Source of the DNA: Psychrobacillus sp044762745
GTDB taxonomy: Bacteria > Bacillota > Bacilli > Bacillales_A > Planococcaceae
Direction: 5' to 3'
Assembly: GCF_044762745.1 (NCBI RefSeq)
Contig: NZ_JBIWEX010000003.1
Span: 168,523-232,522, forward strand
Length of the DNA stretch: 64,000 nt
Part shown: in pieces, positions 1 through 7,748 of the stretch
Numbering within the stretch: the stretch's first letter is position 1
How the letters are laid out: each line of letters begins with the position of its first letter
The notes under the pieces: generated by a model
What the model was told of the DNA's origin: nothing
Database searches by the model: none
The model's input: the letters and a program-made list of their open reading frames with translations, nothing else
Translations under genes and position numbers: made by a program

Positions 1-23
1 TTTAATCTTGTTAAGTTAATCAT
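1..23 (-). CDS. swrD: Start of a SwrD/YlzI-like flagellar gene, cut by the window edge
   Basis: Only seven codons are inside the window, reading MINLTRL on the minus strand from the ATG at 23-21. An in-frame TAA lies directly upstream. SwrD (YlzI) proteins are short, begin with a very similar M-I-x-L-T-R-L-N-G stretch, and follow flgE in the Bacillus fla/che operon, where SwrD supports flagellar motor power in swarming. Position and N-terminus agree, but seven residues are little evidence. The nearest Shine-Dalgarno sequence (GGAGG at 64-60) is 36 bases from the ATG, with a GC hairpin between them. Confidence 0.6.
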
Positions 24-36
24 TTATATAAGGGCC

Positions 37-56
37 GGGCCACGAAGGAGCGGCCC
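37..56 (-). promoter_or_regulatory. GC hairpin between SD and start codon of swrD
   Basis: On the minus strand GGGCCGC pairs with GTGGCCC (one G-U) around a six-base loop, TCCTTC. It is not followed by a T run, so it is not a classical terminator. It sits between GGAGG at 64-60 and the ATG at 23. The CTCCTT in the hairpin could pair instead with AAGGAG of the Shine-Dalgarno sequence, giving two exclusive folds. A regulatory role is inferred. Confidence 0.45.
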
Positions 57-89
57 AACCCTCCTTTACAAATTTAGTAGTTTAATAGA

Positions 90-1061
90 TTAACGTTTTA
101 AGTTTATTAGCTCTTCTAAAATGGAGTCAGATGTTGTAATGATACGTGTGTTTGCTTGGAACCCACGTTGTGCAACGATCATGTCTGTGAATTCCTCTGA
201 AAGGTCAACGTTTGACATTTCTAGGAATCCGGAGTTTACAGATCCCATACCCTCTTTTGTTGCCACTTGGTTTAACGGATTCCCAGAGTTAGGAGATGCT
301 TGAAAATAGTTTGAACCGGCTTTTGTAAGTCCACCTGGATTAGGAAATTTCGCAAGTACTAATTGACCAGCCCATTTTAGTGTGCCTTCAGCATCAACAA
401 ATGTAACAGTTCCATCTTGTCCAATGCTCATGCTTTGCGCATTTGTTGGAATTCGGATTGGAGTGTACTCACCTTCTGAAGTCGGAACAGTATAATCTGA
501 AATCCCTTCAGCATCTTCCCCCGCTAGGTTTCCAGTTTCACCTGCACTTGTAACATCTGATGCATTGGGATAAGCATCTGAAACCGAATCAGGTTCGCCG
601 TCCCAATCAGAAGCTGCTACACCAACCACAAATTTTCCGTCAGAGTTAATTAAGTAGCCATTTCCATCCATGTAAAAATTACCGGCTCTTGTGTATAACG
701 GATTGGTAAACTCACCACCACCTGCTGGAGAAACATCAATCCCATCTCCTACTATGAAGAATCCATCTCCAGAAATCGCCAAATCTAAAGTGTTCCCTGT
801 AGATTGCATAGAACCTCCAGAGTGAATTGTATCAATAGCGGATAACTGCGATCCTAATCCAACTTGTTTGGCATTGACTCCACCACGAGTATCCGTTCCA
901 GCTGATGCCCCGGCAGTAGTTTGTGAAATCAAATCTTTAAAAATAGTACGCCCTTTTTTAAATCCATACGTATTAACATTGGCAATATTATTCCCGATTA
1001 CATCTAGTTTTGTTTGAAAGTTTTTTAAACCTGAAATTCCTGAGTACATTGAGCGAATCAT
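90..1061 (-). CDS. flgE: Flagellar hook protein FlgE
   Basis: The product is the hook subunit, exported by the flagellar type III system and polymerised outside the cell into the universal joint. The 323-residue protein has the N-terminal rod/hook motif (SGISGLKNFQTKLDVIGNN, about residues 8-26) and the C-terminal helix region (about 288-323, with FTDMIVAQRGFQANTRIITT) that pack in the axial core. It matches the B. subtilis hook protein closely at both ends but is about 60 residues longer. The extra length is an acidic, Ser-rich stretch at about residues 150-205 in the surface-exposed middle. GGGAG lies upstream of the ATG. It is one of the last fla/che genes visible here. Confidence 0.95.
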   Translation of the reverse strand: MIRSMYSGISGLKNFQTKLDVIGNNIANVNTYGFKKGRTIFKDLISQTTAGASAGTDTRGGVNAKQVGLGSQLSAIDTIHSGGSMQSTGNTLDLAISGDGFFIVGDGIDVSPAGGGEFTNPLYTRAGNFYMDGNGYLINSDGKFVVGVAASDWDGEPDSVSDAYPNASDVTSAGETGNLAGEDAEGISDYTVPTSEGEYTPIRIPTNAQSMSIGQDGTVTFVDAEGTLKWAGQLVLAKFPNPGGLTKAGSNYFQASPNSGNPLNQVATKEGMGSVNSGFLEMSNVDLSEEFTDMIVAQRGFQANTRIITTSDSILEELINLKR

Positions 1062-1142
1062 TTAATTTTTCTCCCTTCAATTTGTGTGCTAGCTTCATTC
1101 AGTCCGCTGCACATAGCACCCTTTTAAAGGTCCTGCTATTTA

Positions 1143-1523
1143 TTAGTTCAACACAATGGTGCCGTCGATATTCGTAAATAATTGATCTTTTGCTTCCGTG
1201 CGATCCATTGCAGTAATCACAGTCGCATTTTTTGCACTGACGATTAATGCTGCTTGATCCATCAATACTAAAGAGTCTTTTACACCTTTTGAACGTGCTT
1301 CTGCTACTTTGTCATTAATCAGTTGCCATTCTGCTTCTGAGATGTGAATATTTCTATCAATTAACCGTTGATTAGCATGTTTACTAACTTTCAACTCTGT
1401 ATTTACGGTTGCATCATGTAAATGCTGTAAAAACGATTGTTTTGGTGTTGTGACTTGTTTGGACGTATAGGGTTGACGGATTGTTGGTTGCAGCGGAACC
1501 CGATTCATCTTCATGTTGTCCAT
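1143..1523 (-). CDS. TIGR02530-type flagellar operon protein
   Basis: A 126-residue soluble protein found between flgD and flgE in Bacillales flagellar operons. It has the conserved middle KVSKHANQRLIDRNIHISE and a C-terminal part (VVITAMDRTEAKDQLFTNIDGTIVLN-like) typical of the TIGR02530 'flagellar operon protein' family. The biochemical role is not established; a hook-assembly accessory is a reasonable guess from position. GGAGAT precedes the ATG. The 17-base gap to flgD shows co-transcription. Confidence 0.85.
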   Translation of the reverse strand: MDNMKMNRVPLQPTIRQPYTSKQVTTPKQSFLQHLHDATVNTELKVSKHANQRLIDRNIHISEAEWQLINDKVAEARSKGVKDSLVLMDQAALIVSAKNATVITAMDRTEAKDQLFTNIDGTIVLN

Positions 1524-1540
1524 TGCATATCTCCGTTCTA

Positions 1541-2182
1541 TTAACTAATCGAATTGATTTGATCAGCTTTTATTGTCGTGTTATCACTTAAGTTATATAC
1601 AATCGAACCGTCTTTTTTCGTTACCGAAACAACTTGTCCGGTTCCTTCTGTTTCACCGTTCATATAGCCTACTGTTTTACCAATCATCATACTTGCTTCA
1701 ACTAAGTTGTTTGCACTTGACCCACTTGATAATACTTCGGAAATATTTCCTGGTGAAATTACTTTACCGTCCGCAAGTGTAAATTCTACTTTGCCATTTA
1801 CAAACTTAATCGCACTTATTTGTCCGGTACCTTCATTTGTAATTGGCTTGCCAGCTTCATCTAATTTTTCTGTTAACTCATGCCATTTCACTTCTTTTCC
1901 TACGAAGCTACTATACTCAATCATTTGGCTTTGTTCTTGTACTTCCGCAAAGTTCTCGAATGCTTTCGTTAAGTTTGCCATTTGCTCTAATGAAGAGAAT
2001 TGAGCCATTTGTGCGATAAATTCGGTGTCTTTCATTGGGTTTGTTGGATCTTGGTTTTGTAATTGCGTCATTAATATTTTTAAAAATGCATCTTTACCAA
2101 GTGGACTGTTCCCTGTTTGTTTTTCTACTTTTTTTTGATTGGCCAAGTACATATTACTTGTAATTGGGTTCAAATCTGCCAT
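1541..2182 (-). CDS. flgD: Flagellar hook capping/assembly protein FlgD
   Basis: FlgD caps the growing hook and is needed for FlgE polymerisation. The 213-residue protein shows the diagnostic N-terminal segment GKDAFLKILMTQLQNQDPTNPMKDTEFIAQ (about 29-58), which carries the FlgD signature (LxxLxxQDPxxPxxxxEFxxQLAQFSSLEQ). A beta-rich C-terminal half follows. It starts two bases after the fliK stop, with GGAGG upstream of the ATG. Its length is usual for Bacillales FlgD. Confidence 0.95.
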   Translation of the reverse strand: MADLNPITSNMYLANQKKVEKQTGNSPLGKDAFLKILMTQLQNQDPTNPMKDTEFIAQMAQFSSLEQMANLTKAFENFAEVQEQSQMIEYSSFVGKEVKWHELTEKLDEAGKPITNEGTGQISAIKFVNGKVEFTLADGKVISPGNISEVLSSGSSANNLVEASMMIGKTVGYMNGETEGTGQVVSVTKKDGSIVYNLSDNTTIKADQINSIS

Positions 2183-2184
2183 TT

Positions 2185-3426
2185 TTAAACCTCCATTTCC
2201 TTTAAAAATTCTTCGAATGAAGATTGTTCTTCAAACGACTCGTCACTTTGTTTTTGTTGCTGTTGTTGCTGTTGTCTAAATGACTCTTGGAAAGATTGGT
2301 TTCTTTCTTGTCTATTTGTATCTTGCAGTGCTTGCATTATTTCCAGCTTATCTAGCTGGATATTTTGGCTAACTAAGCTTTGCCTTAAATGATTCGAATT
2401 TGAATCTAACATTTCTTTTCCAAGTGCCGTAGATGCCAACATTTTCGCGGTTAAGATCCCGTCTTTTTGGACTAATTCAATACGTATTGTTCCTAGGTGC
2501 TCCGGATATAGTTTAATAACTAATCTGTTTGCCCCATTCGTTTGACCGAACTGAACACGATTCATGACTTTTTGTAGTTCTTTCACAAATTCTTCAGATT
2601 GTGCAGTTTTTTCAGTTGGTAATGTCATCGATACTGTTTCTACTTTTGTTTGAATAATTGTTGAAGACTGACCTTGGACATTTGATGTTACCTCTTTCGT
2701 TTCAACAATTGTTTCATTTGGAACTTGTGTTGAAAATTGTTTTACAATCATTTGTTGAACAACTGGTTTTTGCTCTTGTTGAATGTTCACTTGATGAACA
2801 ACTGGCTTTAACGCTTGAATAACGACTGGTTTTTGACTTTCGTTTTCCATCGTCTTCGTGGCTTTTTCTCTAACTCCCTCAAGAAGTTGCTTTAAGTCAA
2901 AAAGTGTTGACTCTTGTTTTAAAGTAAGATCTGATTTATTTCCTATTAATTGGGCAACTTTTAATAACTGTACAGCTTGCTTAGCTTCAACTGGTGATGC
3001 TGGCCCTTTTCCATTAAGAGCAAGAACTATAGCATCTGTCAGCTTACTTGCTTGCTCGTTAATGCCAGCTAGTAAGTCCCATACATTGGATTCGGTCATT
3101 TCTTCTGAAGGATCTATTTCTTCTCCTAGCAGCTTACTAAGTAACTCTTTCAATTCTTTCGGATCAACAGCTATTCCTTTTGAATCTAATAAAGTTTCAA
3201 CTTCTTCCAATGATCCTGCATCTAATATAGAAAGTAAATCTTGGACCAAATTCTGTTGCGTTTCATTCGGCATTTGTGTAACCGGTTGTATCGCTTGCTG
3301 ATTGGATAGTATTTGACCAAATACATTGCCGAATATTTGATTATTTTGGGTAAGTGGCATTTGTTGCTGTTCTTTTGGCTGAATCGCTATATTGTTCCCC
3401 ATGTTTACCACTGCTGCTATATTCAC
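2185..3426 (-). CDS. fliK: Flagellar hook-length control protein FliK
   Basis: FliK is the molecular ruler that is exported and triggers the substrate-specificity switch in FlhB. The 413-residue protein has a variable low-complexity N-terminal half rich in Gln and Val. The conserved C-terminal Flg_hook domain is at about 285-375 (NRLVIKLYPEHLGTIRIELV, then LRQSLVSQNIQLDKLEIMQ). A polyglutamine run and an acidic tail end it. The start is GTG, with GGGAGG seven bases upstream. Low N-terminal conservation is normal for this family. Confidence 0.92.
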   Translation of the reverse strand: MNIAAVVNMGNNIAIQPKEQQQMPLTQNNQIFGNVFGQILSNQQAIQPVTQMPNETQQNLVQDLLSILDAGSLEEVETLLDSKGIAVDPKELKELLSKLLGEEIDPSEEMTESNVWDLLAGINEQASKLTDAIVLALNGKGPASPVEAKQAVQLLKVAQLIGNKSDLTLKQESTLFDLKQLLEGVREKATKTMENESQKPVVIQALKPVVHQVNIQQEQKPVVQQMIVKQFSTQVPNETIVETKEVTSNVQGQSSTIIQTKVETVSMTLPTEKTAQSEEFVKELQKVMNRVQFGQTNGANRLVIKLYPEHLGTIRIELVQKDGILTAKMLASTALGKEMLDSNSNHLRQSLVSQNIQLDKLEIMQALQDTNRQERNQSFQESFRQQQQQQQKQSDESFEEQSSFEEFLKEMEV

Positions 3427-3456
3427 TAGTTCACCTCCCTTCTTTATTAAATATAT

Positions 3457-4056
3457 TTATTGCTCTGTCATAAGCTCTGTATATTTTGCTGCATCTTCTG
3501 GTGTCATTTTTTCATAAATTTTCGCCACTGTATCTGGCTTTAAACTAGTTAGTATACGTAAAGCTTCTGCGTCACTCATTTTCGTAATAACAGGTGCTGC
3601 TGCTTTAGCAGACATTTTCTCGAATGTAGATACGATTTCACTGTATGCTTGTTTTGTGCTCGTTTGTTCTCTTTGAAGTGTTTCTATTTCATCTAGTAGT
3701 CGTTGTTGTTCCACTAGAAGTGCTTCATTTGATTTCGAAGAGTTTTCGATCTTTACTTGTAATTGATTTATTTCTGCTTCTTTTTGTTGGATTTCCGCTT
3801 GTAGGGAAACAACTCGTTCCTCAAGTCGATTCGTTTGTTTATCTTCTGTTACTACTTCCGTTTTTCCGACGCCGGTTAAGTCTTTTGCTTTTTCAAAAAC
3901 ATTCACGTTCAATATTTGAGCAATAATTAGTAGGAGAGCTAAAGCAAATAACAAAGGAATGATAAACCAATAAAAAAACATTTTCATTTTGCTTATACCT
4001 TTTGCGCTATTTTTCTCTTGTGGAATGCTTTTATTCGATTTGTTCCGGTTAGCCAT
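3457..4056 (-). CDS. ylxF: MotE/YlxF-like protein, MgtE N-domain family
   Basis: The 199-residue product has a basic N-terminus, one membrane span (about 27-47, FFYWFIIPLLFALALLLII) and a long coiled coil (about 75-145). The C-terminal helical MgtE-N-like domain (about 150-199) contains ILTSLKPDTVAKIYEKMTPEDAAKY. In B. subtilis the equivalent gene, ylxF, lies between fliJ and fliK. A role as a periplasmic-side flagellar factor related to MotE is family knowledge and is unproven here. I chose the ATG at 4056 because AGGTGA is eight bases upstream. The longer GTG start at 4068 has no such site. Confidence 0.85.
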   Translation of the reverse strand: MANRNKSNKSIPQEKNSAKGISKMKMFFYWFIIPLLFALALLLIIAQILNVNVFEKAKDLTGVGKTEVVTEDKQTNRLEERVVSLQAEIQQKEAEINQLQVKIENSSKSNEALLVEQQRLLDEIETLQREQTSTKQAYSEIVSTFEKMSAKAAAPVITKMSDAEALRILTSLKPDTVAKIYEKMTPEDAAKYTELMTEQ

Positions 4057-4064
4057 GCTTTTAC

Positions 4065-4514
4065 TCACCTAATCTCTTTGTTTTGAAACTTTAAAGAAGA
4101 TATTTCATCTAACTGTATCGTTTCTAGTCGCTGTTGTTCTTGCCTGAATTGTTCAAAGTCTTTTTCTTTCATCTTTTCAAACTTTCGTACTTCCAATGAT
4201 TTTTCCACTAGTTTTTCTTCAAACCAGTTCATTTTGGAACGCGCTTGTATTACTTCTTTTTGAACAACATCAATTCTTTTTTGTAAACCTTCTATATAAT
4301 TAGAATAATGATGGACTTGGTCAATGGATAATCCTGCAGTTAATCGATTATTTTGCGCATCTACTGTGTCTTCTTGCTTTTTTAACAACTCATATAACTT
4401 GGTAGCTACTTTTTCAAACATGTGCACCGATTCTTTATACGCAAGTTCCGTTTCTGATTTTTCTTGTTCCCGGATGTTTAACACTTTTGCAAATTTATAT
4501 TGATAGGCTACCAT
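4065..4514 (-). CDS. fliJ: Flagellar export chaperone FliJ
   Basis: FliJ is the coiled-coil stalk of the flagellar export ATPase and binds FlhA and export chaperones. The 149-residue product is almost wholly helical with heptads and high Lys/Glu/Gln content, as expected. It begins MVAYQYKFAKVLNIREQEKSE, matching the FliJ N-terminus. The ATG at 4514 lies one base after the fliI stop and has GGTGG eight bases upstream, so it is preferred to the ATG at 4529 inside fliI. It overlaps the next frame's GTG by four bases. Confidence 0.92.
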   Translation of the reverse strand: MVAYQYKFAKVLNIREQEKSETELAYKESVHMFEKVATKLYELLKKQEDTVDAQNNRLTAGLSIDQVHHYSNYIEGLQKRIDVVQKEVIQARSKMNWFEEKLVEKSLEVRKFEKMKEKDFEQFRQEQQRLETIQLDEISSLKFQNKEIR

Positions 4515-4515
4515 T

Positions 4516-5838
4516 TTACGAACCACCACCCGCTAATTTCACTAATTCATCCACACTCGACGCAAGCGATACTTTGTCTAAATAGCCTTGTTTTAAGAAT
4601 GATGTGATTAAAGGCTCATATTGTATTGCTTCATCAATTTCTCTGGATGTGCCTCGTTTATAAGCACCGATATTAATCAAATCCTCTGATTTGTTATACG
4701 TAAAATATAAATCGCGCAATCGTTCAGCCGCTTTTTTATGGTTTTCATCCGATATATGATTCATCAATCGGCTAATACTCTTTAACACATTAATCGCTGG
4801 ATACTGTCCTTTGTTTGCTAAAGAACGGTCAAGTACGATATGTCCATCTAAAATACCTCGGACGGTGTCAGCAATCGGTTCATTCATATCATCTCCGTCT
4901 ACTAATACGGTATAAAAAGCGGTAATAGTCCCGTGTTCATTTGTACCAGTTCTTTCTAGTAGTTTCGGTAAAATAGAGAACACAGAAGGCGTATACCCTC
5001 TTGTAGCAGGTGGCTCCCCAACTGCAAGTCCAATTTCTCGTTGAGCCATCGCAACACGAGTAACAGAGTCCATCATTAGCATGACATTCAAGCCTTTATC
5101 TCGGAAATATTCAGCAATCGCAGTAGCAGTAAAGGCACCTTTTATCCGCATTAAAGCAGGAGAATCCGATGTAGCTGCCACAACTATCGATCTTGCTAAT
5201 CCTTCTTTCCCTAAATCTCGCTCGATAAATTCACGCACTTCTCTCCCACGTTCTCCGATAAGCGCAATCACATTTAAATCGGCATTCGTATTTCTTGCAA
5301 TCATTCCAAGCAATGTACTTTTACCAACACCAGATCCGGCAAAAATCCCAACTCTTTGTCCTTTTCCAATTGTGAGCATACCGTCAATCGCTTTAACTCC
5401 CACTTCAATTCGTTCATCAATTGGTGGACGAGTAAGGGGATTGGGTGGATCTTGTTCTGTACCGACCGTCATCAAACCTTTTGGCAGCACGGTTCCGTCA
5501 ATTGGATTGCCCATAGAATCGAGCACTTTACCTATTAATTCTGGACCCACTTTTATCTCTAAAGGACTGTTTGTCCCTTCCACCAAACAACCTGTTGATA
5601 TTTCTCGAATATTTGTGTAAGGCATTAAAATGACTATTTCTTCTTTGAAACCAACCACTTCAGCAAAAATAACAGAATGACCATTTTTGGAAGAATTTAT
5701 ATGGATTTTACAAACATCCCCTATCGAGCTTTCAGGACCTTGAGATTCAATCATTAATCCAACAACACGATTCACACGACCATATTTTTTAAATGTAGGT
5801 ACATTGGAAATTTGTTGAACTAAATCGACCGCTTTCAT
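4516..5838 (-). CDS. fliI: Flagellum-specific export ATPase FliI
   Basis: FliI is the F1-beta-like hexameric ATPase of the flagellar type III export apparatus. The 440-residue protein has an N-terminal beta-barrel domain and the Walker A GIFAGSGVGKSTLLG (about 165-179). Walker B lies at LNVMLMMDSVTRVAMAQRE, followed by the EPPATRGYTPSVFS loop. These features separate it from F1 subunits and mark a T3SS ATPase. The ATG at 5838 has TTGGAG eight bases upstream and gives the usual length; a GTG at 5847 overlaps the fliH stop. It is coupled to fliH and fliJ. Confidence 0.96.
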   Translation of the reverse strand: MKAVDLVQQISNVPTFKKYGRVNRVVGLMIESQGPESSIGDVCKIHINSSKNGHSVIFAEVVGFKEEIVILMPYTNIREISTGCLVEGTNSPLEIKVGPELIGKVLDSMGNPIDGTVLPKGLMTVGTEQDPPNPLTRPPIDERIEVGVKAIDGMLTIGKGQRVGIFAGSGVGKSTLLGMIARNTNADLNVIALIGERGREVREFIERDLGKEGLARSIVVAATSDSPALMRIKGAFTATAIAEYFRDKGLNVMLMMDSVTRVAMAQREIGLAVGEPPATRGYTPSVFSILPKLLERTGTNEHGTITAFYTVLVDGDDMNEPIADTVRGILDGHIVLDRSLANKGQYPAINVLKSISRLMNHISDENHKKAAERLRDLYFTYNKSEDLINIGAYKRGTSREIDEAIQYEPLITSFLKQGYLDKVSLASSVDELVKLAGGGS

Positions 5839-5843
5839 CACAT

Positions 5844-6623
5844 TCACTCCAAGCTCTCTAGCATGTCTACTAGTTTTTGTCTTAACTCCTGTAGTTGTTC
5901 ATCGATACTGACGACAATTCTTCCATGATTTGTTTCGATAAAACAATCCGTAGCAGCCATTTCTTCGTCCACGAATATCATAAAAGGCACATCTACTGGA
6001 AACAAAGAGGCAAGCTCTTCCCGATTGCTTGATACTAAAGCAAAATAAGTTGATGATACATAGAGCTTAATTTCTTTCATCTCTCTTGCTTCTTTTAATC
6101 CTCTTTTCACGATAGATAAAAACAATTCAGTGTCTTCTTCTAATTTGGTACTTATTATTCGCTCAGCTGTTCGCAGACCAAGTTCCAATATTACTTGTTC
6201 TTGCTGTTGCAAATAATTTGCTGCATTTTCATGAGCTATTTGCATCGTTTCATTTGCAATTTGTATAGAATGTTGCATATCGGAAAGGGCTTTTTGACGC
6301 CCTTCCTCTATTCCTTGGGTAAAACCTTCGTCATATGCTTGTTGTTGAAATGCCAGTTTCTGTTCATCCCATGCTTTTCGTTCGTGTTCAATCGATTGAT
6401 AGGCTTCTTCTATTTCACTTGCCAATGTAGCTTTTTTTTGCGCAATTTCTTGCTCTACTTCTTGCACCATCTTTTCTCTTTCTCTTAATAGGATTTCTAA
6501 AGTAAGAGGTTGCTCGGTATCTATTTCTTCTTGTACATGAAGATTTCTTATTTCAATTGACTTTAATTTTTCGCTGTTTTCACTTACTTGTACGCTTCGG
6601 AAAATTCTAGACAATAATGTCAT
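5844..6623 (-). CDS. fliH: Flagellar assembly protein FliH
   Basis: FliH is the peripheral stalk and negative regulator of the FliI ATPase. The 259-residue product has a long charged coiled coil (about 50-120) with the FliH-typical glycine motif AYDEGFTQGIEEGRQKA. A C-terminal globular domain ends with CFIETNHGRIVVSIDEQL. The ATG at 6623 overlaps the end of fliG by 17 bases and is preceded by GGTGG. A longer start at 6659 would lie further inside fliG, and a TTG at 6614 is also possible. The overlap implies translational coupling. Confidence 0.9.
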   Translation of the reverse strand: MTLLSRIFRSVQVSENSEKLKSIEIRNLHVQEEIDTEQPLTLEILLREREKMVQEVEQEIAQKKATLASEIEEAYQSIEHERKAWDEQKLAFQQQAYDEGFTQGIEEGRQKALSDMQHSIQIANETMQIAHENAANYLQQQEQVILELGLRTAERIISTKLEEDTELFLSIVKRGLKEAREMKEIKLYVSSTYFALVSSNREELASLFPVDVPFMIFVDEEMAATDCFIETNHGRIVVSIDEQLQELRQKLVDMLESLE

Positions 6624-7620
6624 CTCCTCCACCACGTGCAATAATGATTTCGCCCGCATCTTCTAATCTTCGAATAACTGTTACGATACGAGATTGTGCT
6701 TCTTCCACATCTCGTAAACGAACCGGCCCCATAAATTCCATTTCTTCTTTAAAGGATTCTGCCATGCGTGTGGACATATTCCGGAAAATAACATCTTTAA
6801 CTTCTTCACTCGATACTTTCATAGAAAGAAGTAAATCTTCGTTTTCACAATCGCGAATAACCCGTTGAATCGATCGGTTGTCCAATGTAACAATGTCCTC
6901 GAATACAAACATTCGTTTCTTGATCTCTTCTGCAAGTTCCGGATCTTGAATTTCTAAAGCGTCTAAAATTGTTTTTTCGGTTGTACGATCGACACCGTTC
7001 AGTACTTCGACTACCGCATCGACTCCACCAGTTTCGGTATAGTCCTGGGTAACAGTGGAAGAAAGTTTTCGTTCTAACACCGATTCAATTTCACTTATTA
7101 CTTCAGGTGATGTAGAATCCATCGTCGCGATTCGTTTTGCAATATCTGCCTGCATTTCTTGTGGCAATGAAGAAAGAATAATCCCAGCTTGCTGTGCTTC
7201 TAAATAAGATAAGATCAGCGCAATTGTTTGTGGATGCTCATTTTGAATGAAATTAAATAATTGTGTCGGCTCGGCTCGTCTTGCAAAATCAAAAGGTCGC
7301 ACTTGTAAGGAAGATGTTAAACGATTAATAATCGCTTGGGCATGATCTGAACCAAGTGCTTTTTCAAGAACCGTCTTGGCATACCCGATACCGCCTTGCG
7401 AAATATAATCTTGCGCAAGGGCAATATTGTGAAATTCTTCAATAATATCTTCTTTAATATCCGGCTCTACTTTTTTAACGCTAGATATTTCTAATGTTAA
7501 ACGCTCGATTTCTTCTTCATTTAAATGTTTATAAATGGAAGCTGACACTTCAGGTCCAAGAGAAATCAATAAGAGTGCGGCTTTTTGTTTACCACTTAGT
7601 TCTTTTTCTTTTTTATTCAT
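6607..7620 (-). CDS. fliG: Flagellar motor switch protein FliG
   Basis: FliG forms the C-ring layer that contacts MotA and sets torque and direction. The 337-residue protein has the FliG N domain (GKQKAALLLISLGPEVSASIYKHL, about 9-32), the EHPQT motif of the middle domain (about 125) and the C-terminal charged torque helix (LRDVEEAQSRIVTVIRRLEDAGEI). I chose the ATG at 7620, preceded by GGGGAG, over a TTG at 7638 that lies in a palindromic repeat. It is separated from fliF by a repeat of about 100 bp, unusual inside this compact operon. Confidence 0.96.
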   Translation of the reverse strand: MNKKEKELSGKQKAALLLISLGPEVSASIYKHLNEEEIERLTLEISSVKKVEPDIKEDIIEEFHNIALAQDYISQGGIGYAKTVLEKALGSDHAQAIINRLTSSLQVRPFDFARRAEPTQLFNFIQNEHPQTIALILSYLEAQQAGIILSSLPQEMQADIAKRIATMDSTSPEVISEIESVLERKLSSTVTQDYTETGGVDAVVEVLNGVDRTTEKTILDALEIQDPELAEEIKKRMFVFEDIVTLDNRSIQRVIRDCENEDLLLSMKVSSEEVKDVIFRNMSTRMAESFKEEMEFMGPVRLRDVEEAQSRIVTVIRRLEDAGEIIIARGGGDDIIV

Positions 7621-7636
7621 AGCAGTCTCCCCAATC

Positions 7637-7735
7637 AATTACGCCTCGGCGTAATTGCGTCCAGATTTTGAATTCCGCGAGCGCATTTAACTCCCTTCAA
7701 AATCTGTGACATCCGCCGGAGGCTTTAACTTTATT
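7637..7735. repeat. Palindromic intergenic repeat between fliF and fliG
   Basis: The segment opens with a perfect palindromic hairpin AATTACGC-CTCG-GCGTAATT (7637-7656). It then has an 11-bp inverted repeat, CAGATTTTGAA (7662-7672) and TTCAAAATCTG (7696-7706), and ends with a GC-rich ATCCGCCGGAGGC block. It has no coding potential. It resembles a short repeat that recurs in Bacillaceae and Planococcaceae genomes (from memory, not searched). It would form stem-loops in the fla/che mRNA between fliF and fliG. Confidence 0.7.
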
Positions 7736-7748
7736 CTGTAGAATATAG

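Noticed and set aside
5081..5620. 179-codon plus-strand frame opposite fliI
   Set aside because: Low-complexity Ser/Pro/Ile-rich translation antisense to a well-conserved gene, typical of a shadow frame. No ribosome binding site.
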